The notes beneath the pieces were generated by a model that was given only the letters and a program-made list of their open reading frames with translations, was not told where the DNA came from and did no database searches. From contig OX352774.1 in the NCBI GenBank assembly GCA_947095535.1, positions 77,996,416-78,060,415 on the forward strand: 64,000 nt of DNA, given 5' to 3'. Of this stretch, positions 1-11,520 are shown one piece after another. This stretch comes from Poecilobothrus nobilitatus. Lineage: Eukaryota > Arthropoda > Insecta > Diptera > Dolichopodidae. Position numbers and translations under genes: made by a program. The stretch's first letter is position 1. Every line of letters begins with the position of its first letter.

Positions 1-3000
1 AATAATTTTTAAAAGACTTCAAAAATTTTTAAATCTTGCAATATATTTCACTTTCAAGATATCTGTAGTTTTAATTTATTATATTCATATTTTAAGCAAT
101 GTTAAATCTTGAAATCACAACCATTTACACAATAAAATGTTTTTTTTTCTTAAATTCAGTTTCTCCTTTTTTTTTTTTGGTATTTTTTCAATAGCTCAGT
201 GCCAAAAAAAAAAAAAAAAAAAAATAAAAATTATTAAAATCACTTGCTAACATCTCCATTAAGAATTCTAAACGGTCTATTAGAAACAGGCATAATTTTT
301 CTTTCTTAATAAATCTCATTCAGAAAAAAAACAAAAAAAAAAAAAAAATTCAATCTCAAGGATGACTTAACTATACAATATTACAAGATTTTTTTTAGCC
401 AGAGTTTCTAAAAGACACACATGTAAACATATATTATATTTTTATTAAAATCTGTGGTGTGCAAATTCAAGGCATTCTTATTCAAAAGCCTGAAGATGAT
501 ACAGCATAAATTTGTCATAAATTTTAGGAAAGGAGAAAGATGAAGGGACGAGTCAGACAAAATAAGAAAAAATTCGGAGAATTATTAGTACGTAATTTGA
601 ATTGAATAGTAAATATTTCTAGTTTAGTTGTAGTACACATGTTTAAACGATTAATTTAAGATATATTACCGTTATAAACGTACGTATTTTCAATGTTTTC
701 AACAATTAAGGAATTATTAAATAAATTATGAACATAAAACTTCATTATTAAACCTCAGACATTACAAATAAAAGAATTTTCTTACTACCTTACGAGGAAG
801 TTCTGTAATCTCTGTATTTTTACTGATAAATAATTGAATTTTTTTTTTGGTTTTATATTATAAACCACAATTTTCATATAATTTTCCAAGCAGATATACG
901 TATTTTATTACATTTCTACTATCCCTCGGTCAATAAAATAAAAATATCTGTTTCTATTTTTTCGTTGGTTTTGGTTTTTGTGATCCAGTCGTCAATTTTT
1001 TGTTAACTAGTGTCCGAAAATGCTAGTTCTATCAATTTTCTAGTAGTTTTAATTTGTAAATTTTCCCTGCAATAGGAAAATTGTTCAAATTTTGTTTTCT
1101 TTCTTTATTTTGTTACTATGCTTTCTATTTACATGTTAACTATATAAAGATTTGAAATATTTGAATAATGTTAAGGTAAATAACGTGGAGGGACAGACTA
1201 AATTAGTAAATATTAATTTCAAAAACTAACACTTAAATGAAATTACTCAAATTCTAGGCATAAAAAACAAAAAAACAATAAGAGAGGAAAACTGTTGTAA
1301 AACTCATCCTTTTCTGGATGCCTTTTTCAGTAGCTTTTCTGATTATTAATGATTTCTCCTGTATGAATTTTTTATACTTTTCTTTTCTGAAGAATTTTTT
1401 TTTTTTTAGGAATCATTGGTTTTTTTTTTTCTTGTTTAGTTTTAGTTCCTTGAAAATTTATTAACATATTTGGCAGAAAAATCCTCAAAAGACTTATTTT
1501 TTTTTAATGTTTTTTTGTTGAATTTAGCTTAATGGGCGTTTTATTGTAAACAAATTCATCAATCATAATTTTGATGGTGCGTATATATGTACATATGAAA
1601 TGTTATTATAAGTGTTTCAATAACAAGAGTAAAAAAAAATTGATATTAAAATAATAAATGGGTACAATATAGTGAAAACTTTTAATCCGTATAACTTAAT
1701 TAAATATTTGAGAATATTTATTTTAAGATCTTGAAATTTGAATAGATAAATGATAGTATCAATAGAATATCGATTAACATTACCGAGGATACTAATTGGT
1801 GGTTATCGATAAAATTCATCATTTGTTTCGATATCATAGGATATTACAAAAAAGGAATCAATTTTCTAATTTACTAATTGATTTAAAAAATATTCTATAG
1901 ATCGAACATTGGATGGAACATAGGATTTTTATTTACAGAATTTGTTCAGCACAGATTTAATTTTTTTGAATTTTTCTTTTTTGATCAGCAGCAGAATGTT
2001 CTGATAGTCTTCAATGATTACTTTATAATAGCTTCAATTTATTAACCTGTGAAAACTTATATTTTAATGACGTAAACACTTTCCATGTATATAAAATGTA
2101 TATAAAAGAAAGGTTCATGTATATAAAAGAAAATTGAAGAGAATATTAAATTTATAATGTAATCATAATAAACTTAGCTGACACTTACCTGAAAAAATGT
2201 TACTTAATAAATGTGAATTTGTTTTATTTGAGGATAAAGTACTTATTTGCTTTCTCAAATTCAAGATAGGTACCTATAAATGTCATTTTAATGTCAGAAA
2301 TAAAAAAACTATAATAAAATGATGTCTTGATTGTCCTAAAAATCTTAAGCTTTAAATACTAGGCTAAAATTTTTTGTGTGGACCCTTTATGTTTTAGACA
2401 TGTGAAATACCTATAATTATTTGGATATGACATTTGGATGTAACCTACTAGATTTCTAATTCGAGACCTTTCGACTGATAGGTCGCTTTCTTAGACAGAA
2501 GAGAAACTGTTTTATTAGTTTTATTTTATAAATTTTCATATTTGCATTTTTTGTAAAACAAAATTTTGTTCTTTAGTGTTTGTTAACATGTACACATGTC
2601 TGAGTTACCTTAGGTAAGAGAAAGACAAATAAATTTCTTTTTCAGGATATTTTTTTGTTATTTTGGTTGTGACTTGAGTTATGGAAAAACCGGTAGATTA
2701 TATTTATTAAAGAAAAATTCAATAATGTATTTTTTTTTTTTTGTAAATTGTACCATATATATTAAGAATAATGTATTCAACGGATCTTCTGTCATGGGTT
2801 AGCTTATATTATAATAATAAGTCAAAATTGACAATTAAGTTTTCTCTGTTCTGAGAATAATTTAGTTAGCAAAAAAGTTATAAGTGTGAGTAATTTGATT
2901 GTTTTAAATTATCGCAGAATGTGGGAATTTCATTTTATTTTTAATAATGAGAAATTACGAAAAGAAAAATTATTTGAATTATATTCCCAAGGGCAAGTAT

Positions 3001-3320
3001 AAGTCATTACCTAAAATGTATTTTTAATCTAATAATATATTATATCTAAGTGTATGTTATGACTTATGTTTAAGAAATTTAAGGATTGTTTTTAGAAGAA
3101 TATTTTTCCCAAGTATTGAATTTATTACAATTAAGGTAAAGGTAGTTCTCATATCTTCTTTTTTTTTTAAAGAGAATTAAATATTATAATGATGTAGGTC
3201 ATTTTGTAAATGATCACCTGTATTTACTCTGTATTTTTTTTTTGTCATTTAATTTAGCTTCTTATTAATATTATTGAATAGGGTTTTACATTTTCCTTTA
3301 AAAGTGTTTCAAATCTTTTT
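1..3320. other. AT-rich non-coding stretch
   Basis: No reading frame, RNA gene or clear inverted-end element was recognised here. The stretch is dominated by A and T runs, with scattered short microsatellite-like tracts. Intergenic or intronic DNA is the only call the sequence supports. Confidence 0.6.
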
Positions 3321-4617
3321 AGCACATTTCCAAAAAAATTTTGAAAAAATGTGCTTATTAGTTTCACTCTGTCCGTCCGTCCGTCCGTCCGTCTGTTTAC
3401 AAAACTTCTACACCGTTAAAGATAGAGAAAAAAATTTTAACCATTGGTAGGTCTCATAAAAAAAATAATTTTGTGGAACAACTTTTTCATGTAGCCCCCC
3501 CCCATTACGGAGCTACAGCCCCTCAAACTTTGAAAAAGCCCTATTTTTAAATGCATATATCTTATTTTCTGCTTAAGATTTTTTCAATCTGAAAACGTCA
3601 TTCGACAGGTATTTCTTTTATCTGTGTAAATTAAAATCAAAATTATACAATTTTTTTAAATTTTGTATTTAAATTTACCGTTATGTGAAAACAAATTTTG
3701 CATGATTTTTATACTTTCATAACTCCAGCACGCTTCTAGATAGAAGCTTGAAATTTTGAGGCAAGAAAGAACTTTTAGAATTAGTATAAGTTCGCTCAGA
3801 AAGTTTTTTCGGATCACGCCCTGTTTATGAGCTATTAGGGCTTAAAAATTGAAAATTTGCTATTTTTAAACACCTGTAACTTAGGAACCTGTACACATTT
3901 TACTTCTGCAAGATATAAAAATTAAAGCTACAATAATATATTTTTACGTGTGTTAAAGGTTTATTTTAATTGTAAAGGGTTCCAAAGTTGCAGCTCTTCA
4001 AAATTGCGAAAAAGCCCCATTTTCAGATGTATATATTTCAGGCTCTGCGTAATAATTTTGCAATCTAAAACCGCCAGAAGATCGAAAATTTTATTATCTA
4101 TATAAAACAATATCAAAATTATGTAATATTTTGTAATTTACGATTTAAATTTACCGTTATGTGAAAACCACATTTTGCATGAAATTTCTTTTTTCATAAC
4201 TCCGGCATCCCTTTAGATAGGAACCTGAAATTTTGAAACAAGAAAGAACTTTTAGAATTAGTATAAGTTTCCTCTGAAAATTTTTTGGTAACACCCCTCT
4301 TTAAGAGTTATTACGCCTCAAAAATTGAAAATTTGCTATTTTTAGACACCTGTAACTTAGGCACCTGTACAAATTTTTCTTCGGCAACACATGAAAATTA
4401 AAGGTTTAATAATATATTTTTACGTGTGTTAACGGCGTTTTTTAGTTATATAGGATTCCGGACTTCCCCTCAAAATTTCAAAAATGTCCTATTTTCACAT
4501 TTTTTCTTATTACATGAAATTTTCAAATTTTTGTGTAAGTCACACTTCTAAACAGTTTGTATTGAGTTTTGGAAATGTGCGCTTTTAAAAACCGTTGGTT
4601 TACATTCTACCTTGTTT
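3321..4617 (+). mobile_element. Family A element, near-full-length copy
   Basis: This is the reference copy of a non-coding repeat found at least seven more times in the window. I call the end with the CCGT microsatellite (3371-3393) the left end. It opens with GCACATTTCCAAAA, and the same 14 bases return inverted (TTTTGGAAATGTGC) about 50 bp before the right end, which reads ACATTCTACCTTGTTT. The left end can also fold on itself (GCACATTT pairing with AAATGTGC). The inside is built from diverged repeats: landmarks such as TTACCGTTATGTGAAAAC (near 3675 and 4151) and TATATTTTTACGTGTGTTA (near 3940 and 4415) recur about 475 bp apart. No coding capacity is visible. It is probably a non-autonomous transposable element; the class is unknown and no target-site duplication is obvious. 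Confidence 0.8.
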
Positions 4618-5740
4618 AATTTTTAAGGATGGAAAAAGATTTATAATTAAAATTAAAAATTTTTTCTAATGTTTAAAGTTTAATTTAATATAAAATATTA
4701 CTATTTGTTTGAAATTTAGTGAACATTTCTGAGTTATAGTTACTTGCGTCGCAATAATCATTAGTGCCATAGTGTGGTTAGATGACGTTATAGGAAACTT
4801 GTTAAGAAACGCATGTGGTGCCTTCTACTATAAAATATTATATTTTATTTAAAGTACATTTTATGCAAAAAATCAAATATTTTTTTTATAAAGAGGTTTG
4901 TCTGACGTTTCTTATAAAATATAAAATTAAGTAGGATATTATGGTAAACGGTATTACGCGATATATGAATATGTGACTAAAATTATGTGGTTTTAAAATT
5001 TTGATTTAATTATCGACATATTTAAAAAATTAAAAAGAAGAAAGAAGTTAATAAATGCTAATATCTATTGTCATAAATTAGAGCTAATAATACCGTTTAT
5101 TTAGCTTTTATATAAGTTAGTGTTGATATTACTTTAGATTGATTTAAATATAACAGATCGGATAAAGAAGAATTCTGATAACGCCGAAAAAGTTCATAAA
5201 TTCTAAATAGCACGGATAAAGCCAGTATCTTTTAACAATGTTCTAAAATATAGTCAACATTTTAAATGGTGTAGTTTCGAAAAATTTTTCCAGGTACTCA
5301 AAGCAGCTGAAAAAAAAACTCCGTAAAATGAACTTTTATGTATAGAATCATATTCATAAACATTTAAAATTTATATGAGACGAAAATACTGTAAATTGAT
5401 GCTTTTCTAGAATTGCTTCAAAAGAAATTAAAGTAATAAAGATACAATAACAAGCTTTTAATAAAGAAATACAAATTCTAAACAAATTTGGAAATTTAAA
5501 CCTCAATAAGATTTGTTTCTAAAAAAGTTTAAAAAAATTTAATCCCATTCAGTTAAGTTAAGAGCGAATGATTTTCCATTCTCCATTTTTTTAAATGTTG
5601 CTATCCCTTGTAAAATTTGAGTTACTTTACTGTTTTACTATAAACAAAGCTCTTTTGTTTCTTTTCTTTCTTTTAGTTAATTTTGTTTTTATAAAATTTT
5701 AGGTTTACTGTTTATTTTAACAATTATCGTTTACAAGGGG
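4618..5740. other. AT-rich non-coding stretch
   Basis: Nothing identifiable was found apart from A/T-rich sequence. No reading frame, repeat end or RNA-like fold stood out. Confidence 0.5.
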
Positions 5741-5984
5741 TCAGAAGCAAAAAGGTACAAGTGCAATTTTGGAAAATAATGAGATAAGTGCAAATTTTAA
5801 ATAAGTGTATTCAAAAAGTATTATATTCGATATTTTATTTAGTAGTAAAATAGATACAAGTAAGTTGAAGAAGAAGTTGCTACTAAATAAAATATCGAAT
5901 ATAATATTTTTTGAATGTAAGTGTTCGGAATTTGCTCTTGTCTCATTTCTTTTAGAAATTGCACTTGTACCCTTTTGCTTCTGA
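5741..5984. repeat. Long inverted repeat (hairpin), arms of 105 nt
   Basis: Positions 5741-5845 and 5880-5984 are reverse complements of each other with scattered mismatches, separated by a 34-nt spacer. The outer ends read TCAGAAGCAAAA and TTTTGCTTCTGA. The inner ends read ATTTTATTTAGTAG and CTACTAAATAAAAT, and the inner 35 bp are almost perfect. A transcript from either strand would form a long hairpin. Pairing fades outside the outer ends. It could be a small foldback or MITE-like element or a hairpin-siRNA source. A short reading frame on the minus strand here is only a by-product. Confidence 0.8.
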
Positions 5985-6255
5985 TCTCTTTTATTAAAAT
6001 ATAAAGTAAAAAATTGAATTTCTGGTTATAACTCACAGAGTAAATAAAAAAATTAATTAAATATGGGGTTGTATTAATATAAATTGAAGTAATTTTCATT
6101 TTAAATTATTAATGATCAAGGTAAAAGTCATTAATTGGTAAGAAATTCAAACGTATGTTATTTACGTCAAACCTCAAAACATGCAATTTTTAGAAGATCA
6201 AATTATTCTTCTACTCTTAAATTAATGGAGTTAATAGTATAAAATTATTTTATTA

Positions 6256-6740
6256 AGCTTGGTTTCTATATGAGAGAATTCCCCGCGGGTGCGGGACAAT
6301 TTTTAATTTTTCTATACAAAAAATTTTAAATTTTTTAGAGAGTTGAATTAACTTTAACTTTTTTTCCTTGGGTTGCAGAAATTTTTACAAATATATTGAC
6401 AAAAACGTCATTTTATTATTCTGACTGATTTTAATAAACGTCAGTTGTTGTTTTTTCGTAAAGTTGTAAAATTGTTTGCAATTTATTTAGTGTGTCAATT
6501 TATTTTGTTATAAATTATTTTATATAAATTAATGTTTTTTAACCTTTAAATTTGAAAATTTGGGAATTATTGCACTTTACGATGACAATATTTTTTGAGA
6601 ATCAGTAAAAAGTATTTTTTGACAATTAATAAAAACACATACACATTCAAACGAAACTTCGGATGTGGAAATTAGTCATGGGAATTTTCATAAAAATTGT
6701 CTCGCACCCGCGGGGAATTCGCGCATATAGAAACCAAACT
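6256..6740. mobile_element. MITE-like DNA element with GC-rich terminal inverted repeats
   Basis: The ends are inverted repeats of about 45 bp (6256-6300 and 6697-6740) with only about four differences. The core is GAATTCCCCGCGGGTGCG, strikingly GC-rich against the AT-rich background. The outer part reads TTGGTTTCTATATG. A TTA triplet flanks both ends (6253-6255 and 6741-6743), consistent with a 3-bp TWA target duplication of the PIF/Harbinger type, but three AT bases are weak evidence. The 485-bp interior has no transposase. A short frame starting at 6663 only runs across the right end. This is a non-autonomous DNA transposon; superfamily assignment is tentative. Confidence 0.85.
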
Positions 6741-6794
6741 TTAGTTTTAAGTGAAGGAAACTTATACAAGAATAATTTTATTTATTATGCATTG

Positions 6795-6976
6795 ATAAAT
6801 TTATATACAATCAATAAATTTTCTTCGTCTGATCCTTTAATTTTAAGAGTGGTATAGGACGATAACACGTTCTTTCCTTTTGTGACGATCATTTGAAATT
6901 ATTTTAAGTTGAAGCCATGTTTTATTGTTAAGATCCTGCTTCAATTATAACAGTTGTTCTCCACGTCTGCGGACTA
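6795..6976 (+). repeat. Dispersed repeat, copy 1 (partner near 38.6 kb)
   Basis: The segment around CGATCATT...TTTTAAGTTGAAGCCAT, followed by ATTGTTAAGATCCTGCTTC and a CAATTATAACAGTTG run, is a recognisable diverged copy of 38565-38725 in the same orientation. No protein or RNA match is recognised. It is an old interspersed repeat of unknown class. Confidence 0.5.
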
Positions 6977-7144
6977 TATTCGGAAGGCTGTTTTGCAAAA
7001 TTATCTTCCTAATTCTTTAGGTTATGTCTGAATCTTTCCTCATTTTCTTCCATTCTACTGTATTCGGAAGATTGTTTTGCAAAATTAACTTTCGAATTCT
7101 TTAGGATATGTCAGAATTTTTCGTCGTTTTCTTTCGATTCCCAT
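6977..7144. repeat. Two-copy tandem repeat, 84-bp period
   Basis: TATTCGGAAG begins both units, at 6977 and 7061. The following sequence (TTGTTTTGCAAAATTA, then TTCTTTAGG and ATGTC) repeats with small differences. It is a simple local duplication. Confidence 0.75.
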
Positions 7145-8582
7145 CATCTTCTTCATATATTTTTTGCGATAGTTTTCGATTTATTATTATATTTCGGAAA
7201 CAGATTTTAAAGGATTCGGCGAAAATTTATTGATAAACTCTTACAAGCTTTTAGTGATAGCAACGGTAATTTTCCACATTTCACAAGCTTACTAAAGGAC
7301 TGTTTAAAACAGTTTTTTTTATTATGAGCAAGATCATAGAAATCAATAACTGAAAACAGTTTGTAGTGATTCTAGCCAAACCTCATGCTTTATAGTGCGG
7401 TATAGCGTATAGGATATCGTAGTAAGAAGTATTAAAAAAGTTATTTTTGTTTTTAAAAGGAAAATTATTTTAATTTTTATGTTAAAATTGAAAAATAAAA
7501 ATGTATGTACTTCAATAGATAATGGAGTAGCGGGAAAAGACGAAATTTTTGTATGAAAAGATATTTAGATGTTATTTTTTAAAAACAAATTATTCTTTTG
7601 ATTATTATGGCTATTTTGAAAATCATTATTATTTATTACATCTCATACTCTTACTTTATATTTTATACCTGTGTTTTCAATTTTATTTCAATCCTATAAG
7701 TATTAATTTTAAGAGCTTAAATTATTCTTGTTGAAAATCTTTATTCTCCTTAATACTTTTGTTTCAATCTTATGTTTTATTCTTCTTCTTTTCGTTTTTT
7801 GTTTTAAATATCCTTTGATATGAGAAAAAAAAGAAAAACAGATTTCCGTTTTAAATAACCAAAAGCAAACAAAAAATTATTAAAAAACGAAATATATAGT
7901 TATATTTTTTTATAACAAAACTGAAAATTTCCGCTGTCCTGAATTCTGAGGCGAAATCAAAAAAATAAAAATTAATTCACAATAAAATAAAAAAAAAAAT
8001 TTAATTATTTTTTTGGAAATGCTTTCAATTAAAATTAAAAAGAAAATAAAGTTGAATTTTTTAATTAGTAGTATTTTTAAAAATTTGTAGCTCATTCCTA
8101 TTTAACGGTTGTTTCTAGCCTTCTTCCTTTTATGGTTTTAAATATAATGGAATTGAAAGAAAATTTCATATTTTTTAAGAAAATAAACAGGAAAAAAAAA
8201 AGAAAATTTTCTTAATTGTTTTGTATTTTTCACAATTAAAATTTGAAAATAATGATAATAATGAAAAATAATATTCCATGTACTGATTTCGGGATAATTA
8301 AAATGTTTTTTTTTTGTCTTGTTGAAATTTCCATAAAAAGGAAAGAAATGTTTTTAATCTCAGCAGGGAGTTTCGGTTTTTTTTTTATTGTTTTTAATTA
8401 TTAATACATTATTTTAATATTTCCGTATTTATTTTTAAGATACAGTACTGAATCACGCTTTTTAAGTTTAATTAATAAAACCTTTTACATATTGAAGATA
8501 AAATGGTCAAAGCTTTAGAAAATATTCGGGTTACTTTACAAAGTCTAATTGCTTACATTTGCAAAGAGAGTCATTTTAATTG
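7145..8582. other. AT-rich non-coding stretch
   Basis: The short frames here are lysine- or phenylalanine-rich translations of A/T runs and carry no recognisable domain. No repeat structure was resolved. Confidence 0.5.
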
Positions 8583-8720
8583 TTTTTATACCCGAACGTT
8601 CAAATAAAATTACTCTTCGATTCGTACCGCATCGAAATTTAGCATGATCGACATAGACTCAAGTATAAGAATCAGATCCGAATCGATTAAGATTTATTCA
8701 TCCGGCCACCTTCTCTGAAC
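8583..8720 (-). mobile_element. Family B end fragment
   Basis: Read on the plus strand, this starts TTTATACCCGAACG and continues AATAAAATTACTC, then TCGAAAT, AGCATGATCGACATA and GGATC-like blocks. It matches the reverse complement of the right end of the family B element at 56.5-58.0 kb block by block. The TATACCCG start is the B terminus, and the homologous stretch runs inward to about the GGCC near 8703. Everything else of the element is missing or too diverged to see. Confidence 0.6.
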
Positions 8721-8836
8721 ACATTACCTTAAAATAGCAAAAGAAGCAACGGTCATGAAATTAACCCCAAACATTTTTTGAAACTATTTGTAGTTGGTGA
8801 GCCTTGGATGAATAATCGTTAGGTGGTAACTTCTAA

Positions 8837-9115
8837 TTTTTTTTTTTTTTTTTACGAGGGACGGTGGAAAACATCAAAAGTCACCCAAAGGAACTGCACG
8901 AGGTTCTTCTGAGTAGTGTTGGACTTTAACCAACCAAAACCACCCCCTTTAAAACCAAACTATAGGATTGGTCCTTTAATACATAATAATATAATGTACA
9001 GCTTGGTTTTGGGGAAAAGGATGGGGGAAGGAATACTTGGGTCTTTGAATATAGGAAAATTGGGATTATGGAGGATGAAGGGAAAAATTTGGATAGTTAT
9101 TTTGAAGAAAGATGT
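8837..9115 (-). mobile_element. Family C retroelement piece with poly-A tail (minus strand)
   Basis: On the minus strand this ends in a poly-A tail (plus-strand T run 8837-8853). The tail is preceded by CCACCGTCCCTCGT, and further upstream by CTTTGGGTGACTTTTGATG and GGTTGGTTAAAGTCCAACA. The whole segment is homologous to 26995-27269, which lies in the opposite orientation and has its own A tail. The last ~100 bp also resemble the 3' ends of the LINE at 23.5 kb and of SINE2. It is either a 5'-truncated LINE 3' UTR or a SINE using that tail. No tRNA-like head was found. Confidence 0.65.
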
Positions 9116-9399
9116 TAGATGTAAGATGTTTGCGTTGCGATATTCATATTTGTTTTCTATACATAATATATAGTTTTATTTTTGATTAAATGTTGAAGTA
9201 AACCTGTATTTAATTTAATTTTTAAAATAATTTTGTGTAATTTGTAGGTTGCCTATCGTTTTTTGTTGAAAATGGACGGATAAAGTATCTTCTTTTCGCT
9301 GTTGTACAAAATTTATGAACCCATATTACATACGTCTTCAAAATTAATAAGACTAAATAAGATAAAATTTAGAATGGTTGGACTAAGGCTTGAGGAACT

Positions 9400-9613
9400 A
9401 TGGTAGGTAGGTAGGGTGGTGACCTTCACAATGCTGTGTGAAGGCTTCAACTAGCACTAGATTGCGCCGTTTTGATACCACTGCATTCATATGACCTATG
9501 TTTTAAGATTGTTTACGGTTTTATATCCAACCCAAAGAGTTCAGATACGAAATCAATTTTTTGATTTTGTGTTCAGAGAGCTGGCTGAGGTTGTGGTAGA
9601 ACGGTTTACCGAG
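9400..9613 (-). mobile_element. 5'-truncated LINE: ORF2 C-terminus and 3' UTR
   Basis: The minus strand from 9613 to 9521 reads 30 codons and a stop in frame: LGKPFYHNLSQL, then SEHKIKKLISYL, then NSLGWI. This is the typical last segment of R1/I/jockey-type LINE ORF2 proteins, after the RNase H domain and the Cys/His cluster (LG..FF..L..LS..I..LL.FLNSLGW). After the stop, a 3' UTR carries GTGGTATCAAAACG and ends in a CCTA repeat (plus-strand GGTAGGTAGGTAGG from 9400). The same UTR motif follows the LINE at 52.7 kb. Everything upstream is lost. Confidence 0.75.
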
Positions 9614-9630
9614 TGAGGTAACAATACTAT

Positions 9631-11261
9631 ACAATTTTTTTCATTTTAAATTATTTTTTAAGATAATATTTATAAGAAGGGTGATATAATATTGCATTAT
9701 GAACACGTACGGCTATTTTCCAGTTGTCAAGGGCAACTGTGTTCTTCCAATTTTTAATTAAACCTTTTCTTAAAATATTTCTCTTTGGAAAGTATTTATA
9801 AGGTTTATCTTTCTGAAATGTTTTTAGTTTATTAAAGTTTTCGTAATAAACATATTCTATTACAGAACATTAAACAGTATAATACAAATTTCAAGTTGCT
9901 TTGAAGTTACTGCTTAATGCCAAATTATTGTGGTAAGAACTGCTCCGCTGTCTGATAATTTGAATTTCCATTAAAGTGTTCCATTTTGTCTAATGCAAAA
10001 TTTTTTCGTTTTTTAATATTTTAATTCATTTAAGTTTTACACTTGTTTTTCTCAGCAAGATTTGGTGATTTATTTTATTAATTCAACCCATTTTTAATAT
10101 CCTTATTCAAAATCATCAGATTTTAATTATTTCATTTTAAATATTGATGCCTTGGGGTAAAAATATACTTCTATAACACTTTTCAAATTTGAAGTATTTA
10201 CCGTAATCGTGCTTCCAATATTTAGAAATATAATTGTAAATTTTTCTTTGAAGGGCACACATTTCGGGTAGACCTAGAAATTAACAGAGAGTTGAAAAAA
10301 AAATCTTTTATTTCAAAGAAAGATACTGATATAAAGGAATGGGATGTCAAGACCTAGCTTTATAGAAAGAACTGACTCAGGAAAATTGTAGTCGAATATT
10401 ATATAATGTTCATGACTTAAGTTTGTCTTCAATTTATTGTTTTTTAAGTGATTTTAATAATAAAATATAAATTAAAGCAGTTACAAATCACCAATTAAAT
10501 TAACTATACATATAATAATTAAAAAAACCGCATAAGATGCTTATTTCTATTTCTGTACTCGACTGGATCACTGCTAAAAAATAATCCTATATGCACTGTC
10601 ACATCTCTGACCACATGGTAGAAAAAAATTTTTAAATTTTTATTTGTTATTACAGTGTTCAAATAAAGAAAATTATCTTTTTTTTTAATTATTCGATATT
10701 AAAAAAAAAAAAAGAAATTGAAATAACCATAGTAGTGCATCAGTTGATTCATAATTATAAAAATGCACTAAGTTCAGAAAATGGCCTCCATCTTTTTTAA
10801 AAATATTGTAATTTTAGTAGAATGGGAGATTATGTCGTTAGGTGATCAGAATTTCAAAAGAAACAAAAGTATGGTAATTAGTAAAACTTTTGTTTTGTTA
10901 ATTATCTTTGTATAAATGAGTATCTTAATTTTCTTTTGAATCATTTCAAAATTAAAATGATCATTTTTTGTATTTTTTCATAATTTTGTTATTATTTAAA
11001 TTGAGTTTTTAAAGCTTTTGAAAATTGTAATTTGAAAATTAAAATTTGTTTTTTAAAAAATTCAGACTTTTCAAACTGAAGAATATTGTACAACTTTTAT
11101 TTGTTAGGTATATATAATTAAATTCTTCGGACTAACATCAATGTAAATGTTTCATGAACATTCGAGGTCTTTTCAATAAAAGTCATTTCTAAAATGTTAG
11201 TAATGCTTAAATATTACCAATTTTTTCGACAACTTTTTCTTCGCTTATATTGTTGTATGCT
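9631..11261. other. AT-rich non-coding stretch
   Basis: No gene, RNA or element boundary could be supported in this stretch. Confidence 0.5.
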
Positions 11262-11520
11262 GGATCTGAAGAAAGGGATTTGTTTAATAGTAAGTGATTT
11301 CTTATCACAGCCTCTATTATTTCAGAAAGTGATTTATAAATGTAGAATGAACACCAAAGGTTTTTAAAGGCGCTCGTTTTCCAAAAACAAAAAAATTAAA
11401 ATAGTTTAGAATACAGTGACTCTTGTATTGTTGCTATTGTATTGTTGTTCAGAAAGGGAATAGTCCAATAGTAAGCGATTCCTTATAACAGTGGCTATAG
11501 TGTGTAAGAAATTGTATTTG
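11262..11520. repeat. Pair of diverged direct repeats, about 185 bp apart
   Basis: Two copies of a ~75-bp segment start near 11262 and 11447. They share GAAAGGGA, CAATAGTAAGYGATT, CTTATAACAG-like and GAAAGTGATTTATAAA-like blocks with many differences. This is an old local duplication with no coding content. Confidence 0.5.
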
